Notes: generated by a model from the letters alone, not told the origin. Counted from the first letter of the stretch, positions 24,059 to 33,308 are shown. The stretch is 64,000 nt of DNA from an uncultured Collinsella sp. (GCA_958369225.1 CATXID010000002.1:62001-126000); one strand, 5' to 3'. Numbers and translations: made by a program.

Positions 24059-25489
24059 CTACTTTGCCCCGTGTCCCATCTCGACTACCTTGGTCAGCGA
24101 TCCAAACGCGCCCTCGTCGGCCACGAGCTGTGACTCGGCACGCTGCAGCTGCGCGGCAACGGCGGCAGGAGCGGTGCCGCCCTCGGTCGTGCGCGCGGCG
24201 ACAATCGACGGGATGTCGAGCGCCTCGGTAATGTCGCGCTCAAAGAGCGGGCTTGCCTCCTGGAACACCTCAAACGGCAGGTCCTCAAGATTACAGCCGC
24301 GCTTCTCGCACATCAGGACCAGATGCCCCACCACGGCATGTGCCTCGCGGAACGGCAGGCCACGCTTGGCCAGGTAATCGGCAACATCGGTGGCGGCAAG
24401 GTGTCCCACGCCGCATTCGCGCGCCATGGCATCCTCGTTGACGGTCCAAGTCGAAATCATTCCGGCCATAACCGACAGACACTGCATGAGCGTATGGGCG
24501 GTATCGAGCGCGCCCTCCTTGTCCTCCTGCAAGTCCTTGTTATAAGCAAGCGGCAGGCCCTTCATGGTTACGAGCAGCTGCACCAGGTTGCCATAGACAC
24601 GGCCGCTCTTGCCGCGAATAAGCTCGGCAAAGTCGGGGTTCTTCTTCTGCGGCATGATGGACGAGCCGGTGGAGTAGGAGTCGGAAAGCGTGATAAAGCC
24701 AAATTCGGAGCTCGACCACAGCACGATCTCCTCGGAAAGACGCGACAGGTGCATCGCCATGACGGAGCCGGCGTAATGCAGATCGAGCAGGAAATCACGG
24801 TCGGAAACAGCATCGAGTGAGTTAGGAATCACGCCCGCAAAGCCAAGTTCGGCAGCCGTCATCTGGCGATCGAGCGGATAGCTCGTACCGGCAAGCGCGG
24901 CAGCACCCAGCGGGCAGTTGTCGGCGGCATCAAAGGCGGCCTTCAGGCGCGTAAAGTCACGTGCGAACATCCAGGAATATGCCAGCAGATGATGCGACAG
25001 CAGCACGGGCTGAGCGTGCTGCATATGCGTGTAGCCCGGCAGAATCACCTTGTCGTACTTCTTGGCCGCATCCACCAGCACATGGCGCAGCTCAAGATTG
25101 GCCTCCATGAGCTCCTTGGCCAGTGCCTTGACGCCCAGGCGTGTGTCGGTCGCCACCTGGTCGTTGCGCGAACGTCCGGTATGTAAGCGCTTACCGGCCT
25201 CGCCGATGCGACGCGTCAGCTCGCTCTCGATGGACATATGGATGTCCTCGTCGTTGATATCGAAGGTAAAGTTACCGGCATCGATATCCTGTTCGATTCC
25301 GGTCAGGCCCTCGGCAATCGCCTGCTCGTCCTCGGCACTGATGATGCCTTGGGCGGCCAGCATCTTGGCATGCGCCTTAGAGCCAGCGATATCCTGCTTA
25401 TAGAGATGTTTGTCGACCGGCAGCGACGCGCCAAACTCCTGCGTGACCTCGGCCACGCCCGCCTCAAAACGACCGCCCCAAAGAGCCAT
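24059..25489 (-). CDS. argH: Argininosuccinate lyase
   Basis: A 476-residue member of the fumarase/aspartase superfamily. The signature loop is TGSSIMPQKKNPDFAELIRGK. Other family blocks are LWGGRFEAGVAEVTQEFGAS at the N-terminus, DEDIHMSIESELTRRIG, LHTGRSRNDQVATDTRL and GYTHMQHAQPVLLSHHLLAY. It splits argininosuccinate into arginine and fumarate, the last step of arginine synthesis. ATG 25489 follows AAAGGAGACGG. It is separated from argG by a terminator and a 56-residue ORF on the same strand. Confidence 0.95.
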   Translation of the reverse strand: MALWGGRFEAGVAEVTQEFGASLPVDKHLYKQDIAGSKAHAKMLAAQGIISAEDEQAIAEGLTGIEQDIDAGNFTFDINDEDIHMSIESELTRRIGEAGKRLHTGRSRNDQVATDTRLGVKALAKELMEANLELRHVLVDAAKKYDKVILPGYTHMQHAQPVLLSHHLLAYSWMFARDFTRLKAAFDAADNCPLGAAALAGTSYPLDRQMTAAELGFAGVIPNSLDAVSDRDFLLDLHYAGSVMAMHLSRLSEEIVLWSSSEFGFITLSDSYSTGSSIMPQKKNPDFAELIRGKSGRVYGNLVQLLVTMKGLPLAYNKDLQEDKEGALDTAHTLMQCLSVMAGMISTWTVNEDAMARECGVGHLAATDVADYLAKRGLPFREAHAVVGHLVLMCEKRGCNLEDLPFEVFQEASPLFERDITEALDIPSIVAARTTEGGTAPAAVAAQLQRAESQLVADEGAFGSLTKVVEMGHGAK

Positions 25490-25607
25490 GGAACCGTCTC
25501 CTTTCTCCAAATACCAAAACAAGCGTCCAAAGCAATGCGCCATGTCGCTAAAGCGATTTACCAACCGCTAGTTTTGCACATTCCCCACTGCGTGCGGGAC
25601 CATGTAG

Positions 25608-25778
25608 CTAATTTGCAAAGAAGTGACGCACCATGCACTTGGCGCCCAACGTCTCCCTCCGGATGTTGCCCTGCGAACCGTCAATCCAAGCCTTCAGGCT
25701 CATGGGGACCTCCTCCACCTTGGCGGTGTCGAACTCAGGGGCAAGAGAAAGCAAAGCGTGTGCAATGGCGTCAAACAT
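25608..25778 (-). CDS. Hypothetical 56-residue protein between argG and argH
   Basis: An ORF starting MFDAIAHALLSLAPEFDTAK and ending CMVRHFFAN. Its ATG is preceded by ATGAGGAGTACC, a strong ribosome-binding site. Codon use is C/G-ending like real genes here, and the product reads as a small globular domain with one Trp and one Cys. A/T-rich TATATATA just upstream could be its promoter. It lies after the argG terminator, so it should be transcribed separately, perhaps with argH. No function can be assigned. Confidence 0.6.
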   Translation of the reverse strand: MFDAIAHALLSLAPEFDTAKVEEVPMSLKAWIDGSQGNIRRETLGAKCMVRHFFAN

Positions 25779-25828
25779 AGTAGGTACTCCTCATATATAT
25801 AGGCGCAGAGCCGCCAAATTGATAGAAG

Positions 25829-25858
25829 GAGCCCCGCCGGACAACCCCGGCGGGGCTC
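25829..25858 (-). terminator. Intrinsic terminator after argG
   Basis: On the minus strand GAGCCCCGCCGG and its complement form a 12-bp stem followed by CTTCTAT. It lies about 150 bp after the argG stop. The 25859-26011 stretch shows nothing else convincing. Confidence 0.65.
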
Positions 25859-26011
25859 GGACTCAGCCGCAGTCGCGGCGTCATATATGCGGGCGGAACG
25901 TAGGGGCCACCGATGTTAAGAAGTGTCAGCAAGCATAACGAAAGGTAGGGACCCCATGCGCCCGTTATGTATCACGCGGATGGGCCGCGCGGATACCAAG
26001 GAAAGGAAGAC

Positions 26012-27238
26012 TTAAGCCTGGGCAGCGGCAGAGCTGGGACCCTGGACCTTGGCCCACGTCTTGAGCGACAGCGTATCGATCTCGATAAAGCCGGCGCTGG
26101 CCTTCTCGTCAAACGTGGTGTCACGGTCGTAGGTAGCCAGACCGTAGTCATACAGGCTAAACGGGCTCTTGCGGCCGACGACATGGCAGTTGCCCTTAAA
26201 GAACTTCAGGCGGACGGTGCCGGTCACGAACTTCTGGGTGTCGGCCATAAAGGCGTCGAGCGCGTTCTTGAGCGGGCTGTACCACTGGCCATTGTACACG
26301 GCGGTCGCCCAATCCTGCTCGAGTTTGATCTTGGTCTTGAGCAGGTCGCCCTCGACGCAGATATCCTCGAGTGCCTTGTGGGCGGTGATGAGCGTCAGGG
26401 CGCCGGGAACCTCATAGCACTCGCGGCTCTTGAGGCCCACCAGACGATCCTCGACCAGGTCCAGGCGACCAAAGCCGTTATCGCCCGAAATCTTGTTGAG
26501 GGCGATGACGATCTCGGAGAGCTTCATCTTCTTGCCGTCGACGGCGACGGGCTTGCCCGCCTCAAACTCAATCTCGGTATACGTCGGGGTGTCGGGCGTG
26601 TCCTCGGGATTCTTGGTCATAACCCAGGCGTCGTCGAGCGGCTCGTTCCAGGGATCCTCCAGGTGGCCGCACTCAATGGCACGACCCCACAGGTTGTCGT
26701 CGATGGAATAGGGGTTGTCGTTGGCACCCTCGGGAACCGGCACGTTGTGGGCGTGGGCATAGGCGACCTCGTCGGGACGGCACTTCAGGTCCCACTCGCG
26801 AACCGGGGCGATAACCTTAAGCTCGGGGTCGAGAGCCTTGACGGCAGCCTCAAAACGAACCTGGTCGTTACCCTTGCCGGTGCAGCCGTGGGCGACGTAG
26901 GTCGCGCCAAACTCGTGGGCGACCTCGACAAGCTTCTTGGCGAGCAGCGGGCGAGACAGGGCGGAGAGCAGCGGGTACTTGTTCTCGTACATGGAGTTTG
27001 CGGCGATGGCCTTGGTCAGGAACTCATCGGAGAACTCGTCGCGCAGGTCGAGTACCTGGCAATCGAGAACGCCCAGGTCAAGCGCCTTCTGCTTCTTGGC
27101 GTCCAGGCCGGTCTCCTCCTGGCCCACATTGCCGCAGACACAAACGACATCGAGATTCTTCTCGTCCTGGAGCCACTTGACACATACGGATGTATCAAGA
27201 CCACCGGAATATGCGAGAACGACTTTTTCCTTGCTCAT
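26012..27238 (-). CDS. argG: Argininosuccinate synthase
   Basis: A 408-residue ATP-pyrophosphatase-type synthetase. The PP-loop is LAYSGGLDTSVCVKWL (about 8-23). Further markers are GATYVAHGCTGKGNDQVRFE and SIDDNLWGRAIECGHLEDPWNEP. It joins citrulline and aspartate using ATP. ATG 27238 follows AAAGGAAACAGCC. Upstream, a minus-strand sequence at 27290-27402 can fold into a long structured leader. argG and argH lie head to tail, which implies arginine is made here from citrulline. Confidence 0.95.
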   Translation of the reverse strand: MSKEKVVLAYSGGLDTSVCVKWLQDEKNLDVVCVCGNVGQEETGLDAKKQKALDLGVLDCQVLDLRDEFSDEFLTKAIAANSMYENKYPLLSALSRPLLAKKLVEVAHEFGATYVAHGCTGKGNDQVRFEAAVKALDPELKVIAPVREWDLKCRPDEVAYAHAHNVPVPEGANDNPYSIDDNLWGRAIECGHLEDPWNEPLDDAWVMTKNPEDTPDTPTYTEIEFEAGKPVAVDGKKMKLSEIVIALNKISGDNGFGRLDLVEDRLVGLKSRECYEVPGALTLITAHKALEDICVEGDLLKTKIKLEQDWATAVYNGQWYSPLKNALDAFMADTQKFVTGTVRLKFFKGNCHVVGRKSPFSLYDYGLATYDRDTTFDEKASAGFIEIDTLSLKTWAKVQGPSSAAAQA

Positions 27239-27289
27239 GGCTGTTTCCTTTCGCCCTTGGTAGCTAGTTAGAACATCGGTCAGTTGCAA

Positions 27290-27402
27290 GTCATTTCGAG
27301 GTCAAAAACCGTGCAATATCAGGTTAAATAGCAAAAAGCAGCACAACATGCCCTAGAAACATGCGTCTATGTCGTGCTAAAACCCAACGACCTCAAAATG
27401 AC
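27290..27402 (-). promoter_or_regulatory. Candidate structured leader RNA upstream of argG
   Basis: A 14-bp outer inverted repeat (27290-27303 with 27389-27402) encloses an inner 10-bp stem (AGCACGACAT/ATGTTGTGCT on the minus strand). Each stem has one position that is a G-U pair only in minus-strand RNA, the strand of argG. It lies 52 bp before the argG start. It is not a T-box and does not match an RNA I recognise. It may be a cis-regulatory leader or another mobile palindrome. Confidence 0.4.
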
Positions 27403-27832
27403 TCTGTTGAGGCAATTCGCCCCATGCGGACAGAGACGATTGTTATCGTCGTCGGGAAATTGCGCGCTGGCGTCGGATGGCATTGTCTGCAGTAGTGATG
27501 ATCTTTACGAACTGCATCTGCCTCTCCTTTCACCTATCGCCGGGCGCAATTCAAATATCGTAAACGGTACCTTTTCCTCGGTAAGCGGCTCTTTTGCCGT
27601 CTCCGTTTTCGATGGTCGCTATATTACGCTAAAGTGCCCGCAGCACAAGCGACAAATTCAAATTTCTGAAAAGTTTTTTCATTACTTTGTGAAGCGTGGT
27701 GCAAATACGCTCCGTTCCTGCGAAAATACGCCTGACTACGAGTTGATGGTTATAACATCTGAAACAATTTCGAAACGAAAGGCTCGCTTTTATGCAAACT
27801 TACGAATCGGACGCCAATATCGGAAACATTAA
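27374..27832 (+). CDS. Doubtful 152-codon ORF overlapping the next gene
   Basis: An open frame from GTG 27374 to TAA 27832, overlapping the Cof-type phosphatase gene by 41 bp in another frame. The translated middle part (for example SVFDGRYITLKCPQHKRQIQ) looks protein-like, but there is no ribosome-binding site, codon use is not that of neighbouring genes, and the region is noticeably richer in A/T. It may be a decayed or acquired fragment. Confidence 0.18.
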   Translation: MLKPNDLKMTLLRQFAPCGQRRLLSSSGNCALASDGIVCSSDDLYELHLPLLSPIAGRNSNIVNGTFSSVSGSFAVSVFDGRYITLKCPQHKRQIQISEKFFHYFVKRGANTLRSCENTPDYELMVITSETISKRKARFYANLRIGRQYRKH

Positions 27833-28619
27833 GCTCATCGCCGTCGACATGGACAAAACGCTGCTGACCGACGAGCGCGTGTTGCCGCAGGGTCTTGATG
27901 AGCGCTTGGACAAGCTCGCCGACGCCGGCATCGTATTCTGCCCCGCTAGCGGACGTCCAGCCCCCAAGCTCGAGGAGATGTTCGAGGAAATCAAGAACCG
28001 CCTCGCCTTTTGTCCCGACAACGGAGCGTGCGTCATCTATCGCGGCAGTTATATCTATAAGAGCAATATCGACGTGGAGCTGTACCAGCAGGTCTTGAGC
28101 CGTGCCTCGGAGGATCCTCGCGCCGTTCCCGTCCTGTGCTGCTTCGACGAGTTCTACGTGCTTGCCCGCGACCATCAATACCACGACGAGATCAGCGTCT
28201 ACTACAACACAATTAACTACGTCGACACCTTTGAGGGCATTGATATCGAGTCCAACAAGATTTCGGTCTTCTTCCCCGGCTACGACGCCGAGCCCGCATT
28301 CCGCGAGACCTATAGCCCCGAGTTCTCGGACAAGCTCTACGTCACCAACGCCGGGCGCGAGTGGATCGATTTTATGAACCTGGGTGTCGACAAGGGCGCC
28401 GGCGTCGCGCACCTGTGCGAGCACCTGGGCATCGATATCGCCGATGCCGCTGCCGTGGGTGATACGTACAATGACATCCCCATGCTTGAGCGCGTCGGAC
28501 ACAGCTTTATCGTGGACAATGCCGAGGAGCATATGAACGCGCATGCTAAGTGGCGCATTCCGAGTAACAACGACGGGGGCGTACTGACGCTCATCGACGC
28601 CATCTTGGCGGCTCGTTAA
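27792..28619 (+). CDS. Cof-type HAD-IIB family phosphatase
   Basis: A 275-residue HAD hydrolase with a C2 cap. Motif I is VDMDKTLLTDERVLP, motif II is the Ser/Thr in CPASGRPAPKL, the lysine motif is in DKGAGVAHLCEHLGI, and motif IV is VGDTYNDIPMLERVG. The family dephosphorylates sugar phosphates, nucleotides or cofactors such as PLP and FMN. The ATG has AAAGG 8 bases upstream. It converges on polA, with a long inverted repeat and a strong terminator between them. Confidence 0.85.
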   Translation: MQTYESDANIGNIKLIAVDMDKTLLTDERVLPQGLDERLDKLADAGIVFCPASGRPAPKLEEMFEEIKNRLAFCPDNGACVIYRGSYIYKSNIDVELYQQVLSRASEDPRAVPVLCCFDEFYVLARDHQYHDEISVYYNTINYVDTFEGIDIESNKISVFFPGYDAEPAFRETYSPEFSDKLYVTNAGREWIDFMNLGVDKGAGVAHLCEHLGIDIADAAAVGDTYNDIPMLERVGHSFIVDNAEEHMNAHAKWRIPSNNDGGVLTLIDAILAAR

Positions 28620-28630
28620 CGTGGCTCGTC

Positions 28631-28760
28631 GGACCTGGCCGGGCGAGGCGGGTAAGTTTTTCGCTCGGTCAGGTCCTGGGCTCGCTCGGAAAGCACATTA
28701 AGTGCTTTCCGGCTCGTGCGGAATCTACGAAAAACTTACCCGCCTCGCCCGGCCAGGTCC
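28631..28760. repeat. 33-bp perfect inverted repeat with internal hairpin
   Basis: The arms at 28631-28663 and 28728-28760 are perfect complements over 33 bp (left arm starts GGACCTGGCCGGGCGAGGCG). Between them a second hairpin, CGGAAAGCAC/GTGCTTTCCG, sits at 28687-28711. It lies between convergent genes and is far longer than a terminator needs; no T-run follows. It looks like a cruciform-forming or non-autonomous mobile element. Confidence 0.7.
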
Positions 28761-28829
28761 TTGGGTGACTTGCTTGCCGCCTGGATGGCGTCTTGACGCC
28801 TAGATACTTTGGCTGAATTTAATTGAATG

Positions 28830-28861
28830 AAGGGGGCTCCTTGTTGGCAAGGAGCCCCCTT
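28830..28861. terminator. Bidirectional terminator between Cof-type phosphatase and polA
   Basis: AAGGGGGCTCCTTG pairs perfectly with its complement around TTGG. T-rich sequence follows on the plus strand (CTGCTTTTGG) and moderately on the minus strand. Confidence 0.75.
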
Positions 28862-28896
28862 CTGCTTTTGGTTACTTTGGGTTTGTTGGTGCTTCT

Positions 28897-31644
28897 TTAT
28901 TTGGCATCGGCCCAGGTTATGCCGGTGCTGGCTTCGGCGATCAACGGTACGCGGAGGTCTACTACGTGCTCCATGACGTCGCGGACCATGGCGGTGAGGC
29001 GCTCGATTTCGTCGACGGGGCACTCAAAGTCCAGTTCGTCGTGTACCTGCAGAATCATATGGGCGGCAAAGCCCTCTTCTTCCAAGCGGCGACTTACGCG
29101 GGCCATGGCGATCTTGATGATGTCCGCTGCGGTTCCCTGCATGGGGTGGTTCATGGCCGTGCGCTCGCCAAAGCCGCGAAGCTGCGGATTTTTGGCCTTG
29201 AGCTCGGGAATATGGCGCCTGCGGCCATACATGGTCTCGGCGTAGCCCGTCTGCTTGGCGCGCGCCACCACATTGTCGAGGAACGTTCGCACGCCCGGGT
29301 AGGCCTCGTAGTAGCGATCGATCATATCGCGCGCCTCGGCCATCGAGATATGCAGCGACTGCGACAAACCGTAGGCCTGCTGGCCGTACACGATGCCAAA
29401 GTTCACGGCCTTGGCGCGGCTGCGCAGGTCGGGTGTCACCTCGGACACCGGCACGCCAAATACACGCGCGGCCGTCTCGGCATGGAAGTCCTCACCCTCG
29501 TTAAAGGCACGTACCAGATGTTCATCACCCGAAAGATGCGCGAGTAGGCGCAGCTCGATCTGCGAGTAGTCCACCGCCAGAAAGACGCTGCCCTCGCCCG
29601 CCGAGAACGCCGTCTTGACGGTACGCCCCAGCTCCGAGCGAGTCGGGATGTTCTGTAGGTTCGGGTCGCTCGAAGACAGACGTCCCGTCGCGGTGATGGT
29701 CTGGTTGTACGTGGTGTGCACACGACCATCACCACGGCGCAGCGGACCTAGCGTGTCCAGATAGGTCGACTTAATCTTGGACTTCTCACGCCAGTCCAAA
29801 ATCAGGCGCACGATCTCGTGATCGCGGGCCAGATCGCTCAACACCTTGGCGTTGGTCGAATAGTAACCGCGCTTGGTCTTCTTGAGGCCCTTGGTCGGAA
29901 GCCCCATCACATCAAAGAGTACGTGCGACAGCTGCATGGGACTGCCAATATTAAAGGTCTCGTCACCCGCCAGGTCGCGAATGCTGCGCTCGACCTCGGC
30001 AATCTGGGTCGCCAGTCCCTCGGACAGACTGTGCAGGCGGTCGGGGTCCACGAGCATGCCCGCGCGCTCCATCTTGGCAAGCACCGGCACGAGTGGCATC
30101 TCGATGCCATCGAACACGTTGGCGGCATTCTCGCGGGCCATGCACTCGCGCAGCGGTGCGACCAGCGCCAGCGTCAAGGCCGCCGTGCGAGCGGCGGGCG
30201 CAGGAGCGTCCTCGCCGGCACCCTCTGCACCGCGCGCCGCAGGCAGCATCATCTGCAGATAGGTATCGGCCAGATATGCCTCATCGAACTCGGAGCGGTC
30301 GGAATCCAGCAGGTAGGCGGCAACCACGGTATCGAAGATGCGCGTAGAATCGACTGCCAGCGGATCCATGAGCTCGGGCTCAGAAGAATCGATGGGCGAA
30401 AGCTCGTGCAACAGTGCCTTCATATCCGGGCTCGCCACGCGACCCTCCATAAACAGACGCGCGAGCACGCCGGCAATCACGCCGTGGACGAAGTTGAAGC
30501 CCTCAACCTCAGTCGCCGCACCGCTGTCGCCCTCCTCGAGCGAGAACAGACCCTTGGACGTCGCCAACCACAGCGTGCGCGTCAGTCCAAAGAGCGCCCC
30601 CTCTTCCTTGTCGTCGTCCACCACGGCGGCGACCCACTCACCGGCACCAATCGCACGGGAGACCTCAGCCGCAACGGCACCAAGCGCGTCAGCATCGCCG
30701 GCGGCCGCGCGAACCATCGCGGGCATCTCAAACACACTGGAGGCAGCAGCCCCGCCCTCGCCGCCGATCAGCGCCAAGAAACGGTTCTGCATGGCGGTGA
30801 TACCGAGCGTACCCAGCGCCGCGGAAACCTCATCGGCAGAAAACGCCGGGAAGGACGTCGCCTCAAAATCGAGCTCAACGGGTGCATCGGTGCGGATGGT
30901 CGCCACCTTACGGCTCAGCAGCGCGTCGTCGATGTGCGCGCGCAGGTTTTCGCCCATCTTGCCCTTGACCTCGTCGGCGTGTGCGATGACCTCGTCCAGG
31001 CTACCGTACTGCGCAATGAGCGCGCTCGCCTTTTTGGGGCCGATGCCCGGCACGCCGGGGATGTTATCGGACGTGTCGCCCTTCAGGCCATAAAAGTCGG
31101 GCACGAGCGCCGGCGTGATGCCGTGATACAGATCGTCCACGCTCTCGGGCGTCATAATCGCCACGTCGGACAGGCCCTTGCGGGTCGAGACCACGTTGAC
31201 GTGCTCGGTCACGAGCTGATACATATCGCGATCACCGGTCACCAGCAGCATGTCGCAGCCGGCCTGCTCGCCCAGGCGCGCCATGGTTCCCAGGATATCG
31301 TCGCCTTCCCAGCCCTCGGACTGCAGAATTGGCACGTTAAGCGCGGTGAGCAGCTCCTTGATCATCGGAAACTGTGCGTGCAGATCGGGGTCCATGGGCG
31401 GGCGCTGAGCCTTGTACTGCGGCAGCATCTCCATGCGCACGCGCGGCTTGCCCTTGTCAAACGCCACGACCACGCCGTCGGGGTTAAAGGCGTCAATCAT
31501 CTTGAGGAACATATTCAAAAAGCCAAAGATCGCGTTGGTGGGACGACCGTCCGGCGCGTTCATGGTGGGCGGCACGGCGTGGAAGGCGCGGTGCATGAGC
31601 GAGTTGCCGTCGACAACGGCAAAGGTACGGCGCTTGTCAGACAT
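28897..31644 (-). CDS. polA: DNA polymerase I
   Basis: A 915-residue Pol I. The N-terminal 5' nuclease domain shows FAVVDGNSLMHRAFHA, VVAFDKGKPRVRMEM and DNIPGVPGIGPKKASALI. The polymerase domain has motif A DYSQIELR (692-699), the O-helix RSRAKAVNFGIVYG (741-754) and motif C VHDEL (867-871). The middle domain lacks the DTET-type carboxylates of proofreading enzymes, so the 3'-5' exonuclease is probably inactive, as in Bacillus and Thermus. It fills gaps and removes RNA primers. ATG 31644 follows GCGAGGTATTC. Confidence 0.95.
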   Translation of the reverse strand: MSDKRRTFAVVDGNSLMHRAFHAVPPTMNAPDGRPTNAIFGFLNMFLKMIDAFNPDGVVVAFDKGKPRVRMEMLPQYKAQRPPMDPDLHAQFPMIKELLTALNVPILQSEGWEGDDILGTMARLGEQAGCDMLLVTGDRDMYQLVTEHVNVVSTRKGLSDVAIMTPESVDDLYHGITPALVPDFYGLKGDTSDNIPGVPGIGPKKASALIAQYGSLDEVIAHADEVKGKMGENLRAHIDDALLSRKVATIRTDAPVELDFEATSFPAFSADEVSAALGTLGITAMQNRFLALIGGEGGAAASSVFEMPAMVRAAAGDADALGAVAAEVSRAIGAGEWVAAVVDDDKEEGALFGLTRTLWLATSKGLFSLEEGDSGAATEVEGFNFVHGVIAGVLARLFMEGRVASPDMKALLHELSPIDSSEPELMDPLAVDSTRIFDTVVAAYLLDSDRSEFDEAYLADTYLQMMLPAARGAEGAGEDAPAPAARTAALTLALVAPLRECMARENAANVFDGIEMPLVPVLAKMERAGMLVDPDRLHSLSEGLATQIAEVERSIRDLAGDETFNIGSPMQLSHVLFDVMGLPTKGLKKTKRGYYSTNAKVLSDLARDHEIVRLILDWREKSKIKSTYLDTLGPLRRGDGRVHTTYNQTITATGRLSSSDPNLQNIPTRSELGRTVKTAFSAGEGSVFLAVDYSQIELRLLAHLSGDEHLVRAFNEGEDFHAETAARVFGVPVSEVTPDLRSRAKAVNFGIVYGQQAYGLSQSLHISMAEARDMIDRYYEAYPGVRTFLDNVVARAKQTGYAETMYGRRRHIPELKAKNPQLRGFGERTAMNHPMQGTAADIIKIAMARVSRRLEEEGFAAHMILQVHDELDFECPVDEIERLTAMVRDVMEHVVDLRVPLIAEASTGITWADAK

Positions 31645-31810
31645 ATTGAATACCTCGCTTTGGGCTGGGCACGGTTTGCTCACTCCAGTTTACACGCTCC
31701 CCGCCCCACGGCCACTACACATCAGGCTTCCCTGCCGCCGCGGGCCCGCGCGTGATACGATGGCTCACGGTACATCAACCAGCACGATCGATCCGAAAGG
31801 AGCCTGCGTC

Positions 31811-33208
31811 ATGGAGCGTCCCTGCGCATGGAAAAAGTACACGCCACAGCAGATCGAGGAGCTCGAGGAGCTTTGCCGCGGCTATAAGCAGTTTTTGAGC
31901 GAGAACAAGACTGAGCGCCTGTGCGTCAAGACCGGTATCAAGATGGCCGAGGAGGCGGGCTACGTCAATCTGGAGACCGTGATCGCCGAGGGCCGCGCGC
32001 TCAAGGCCGGCGACAAGGTGTACGCCGCCAATCACGGCAAGGACCTCATGCTCGTCAACCTGGGCGCCGCCCCGCTCGAGCAGGGTTTTAACATCCTGGG
32101 CGCCCACGTGGACTCGCCGCGCCTGGACCTTAAGCAGAACCCCGCCTTCGAGGCCGGCGACATGGCCTACCTCGACACGCACTACTACGGCGGCGTCAAG
32201 AGCTACCACTGGGTCGCTTCCCCGCTTGCACTCGTGGGCGTCATCTGCAAAAAGGACGGCACCACCGTCGACATCAACATCGGCGACAAGGCAGACGACC
32301 CGGTCTTTACCATCTCCGACCTGCTGATCCACCTCTCGAGCGAGCAGATGGCCAAGCCCGCCAAGGACGCCGTCGACGCCGAAATCCTCGACGTGATCGT
32401 GGGCGGCCGTCCCGTCAAGTTTGATGAGGACGACAAGGACGCCCCCAAGGAGCCCGTCAAGCAGATGTTCCTGGACATCCTCAAGGAGCAGTACGACGTC
32501 GAGGAGGAGGACTTCCTCTCTGCCGAGATCGAGGTCGTGCCCGCCGGCCCGGCCCGCGACATGGGCCTCGACCGCTCCATGATTCTGGGCTATGGCCACG
32601 ACGACCGCGTCTGCGCCTATCCGTCCATGCTCGCCCAGATCAACGTCGCCAACGTGGAGCGCACGAGCATCACACTCATCGTCGACAAGGAGGAGATCGG
32701 TTCCGTGGGTGCCACCGGCATGACGAGCCGCTTCTTCGAGAACACCGTCGCCGAGATCATGACGCTCGCCGGCGAGGATAGCCCGCTGGCCCTGCGCCGC
32801 GCACTCGCCCACAGCCGTATGCTCTCCTCTGACGTGTCCGCCGGCTTCGACCCGGGCTACGCCGGCAAGTTCGAAACCAAGAACGCAGCCTTCATGGGTC
32901 GTGGCCTGTGCTTTAACAAGTACACGGGCAGCCGCGGCAAGGGTGGCTCCAACGACGCCGACGCCGAGTACGTGGCCCTCGTCCGCGACATCATGGACGA
33001 GGCCGGCGTGGACTTCCAGACCTGCGAGCTCGGTCGCGTCAACGCGGGCGGCGGCGGCACCATCGCCTACATCATGGCCAAGTACGGCATGAACGTCATC
33101 GACTCCGGCGTTGCCGTCCTGTCCATGCATGCCCTGTGGGAGGTCGCAAACAAGGCCGATATCTACGAGGCCTACCGCGGCTACAAGGCCTTCATCGAGC
33201 GCGCCTAA
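31811..33208 (+). CDS. M18 family zinc aminopeptidase
   Basis: A 465-residue M18 peptidase. Metal and catalytic motifs are LGAHVDSPRLDLKQNP (His/Asp), IVDKEEIGSVGATGM (catalytic and bridging acids), LSSDVSAGFDPGY, and ALWEVANKADIYEAYRG near the end. The family forms large tetrahedral cytoplasmic assemblies that remove N-terminal acidic or neutral residues from peptides. ATG 31811 follows AAAGGAGCCTGC. It is divergent from polA. Transcription probably ends in the inverted repeat at 33222-33288. Confidence 0.88.
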   Translation: MERPCAWKKYTPQQIEELEELCRGYKQFLSENKTERLCVKTGIKMAEEAGYVNLETVIAEGRALKAGDKVYAANHGKDLMLVNLGAAPLEQGFNILGAHVDSPRLDLKQNPAFEAGDMAYLDTHYYGGVKSYHWVASPLALVGVICKKDGTTVDINIGDKADDPVFTISDLLIHLSSEQMAKPAKDAVDAEILDVIVGGRPVKFDEDDKDAPKEPVKQMFLDILKEQYDVEEEDFLSAEIEVVPAGPARDMGLDRSMILGYGHDDRVCAYPSMLAQINVANVERTSITLIVDKEEIGSVGATGMTSRFFENTVAEIMTLAGEDSPLALRRALAHSRMLSSDVSAGFDPGYAGKFETKNAAFMGRGLCFNKYTGSRGKGGSNDADAEYVALVRDIMDEAGVDFQTCELGRVNAGGGGTIAYIMAKYGMNVIDSGVAVLSMHALWEVANKADIYEAYRGYKAFIERA

Positions 33209-33221
33209 CCAACCCTTCATC

Positions 33222-33288
33222 AGTTGCGGTGAAATACGGACTAAACTGGCCCATAAACAGCCCAAACAGACCGTATTCCACCGCAACT
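33222..33288 (+). repeat. Inverted repeat, AGTTGCGG family copy 2, acting as terminator
   Basis: The left arm AGTTGCGGTGAAATACGGAC (33222-33242) pairs with 33268-33288 with two mismatches around a 25-nt loop. The right arm runs into TTTTTT, so it should terminate the aminopeptidase transcript. The first 15 bases are the same as in the 12262-12330 element. Confidence 0.7.
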
Positions 33289-33308
33289 TTTTTGGCAGAG
33301 GAGAGTCC

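Noticed and set aside
29818..31755. A 645-codon plus-strand open frame
   Set aside because: It is antisense to polA, low in hydrophobic core patterning, rich in His/Arg/Gln, and has no ribosome-binding site.
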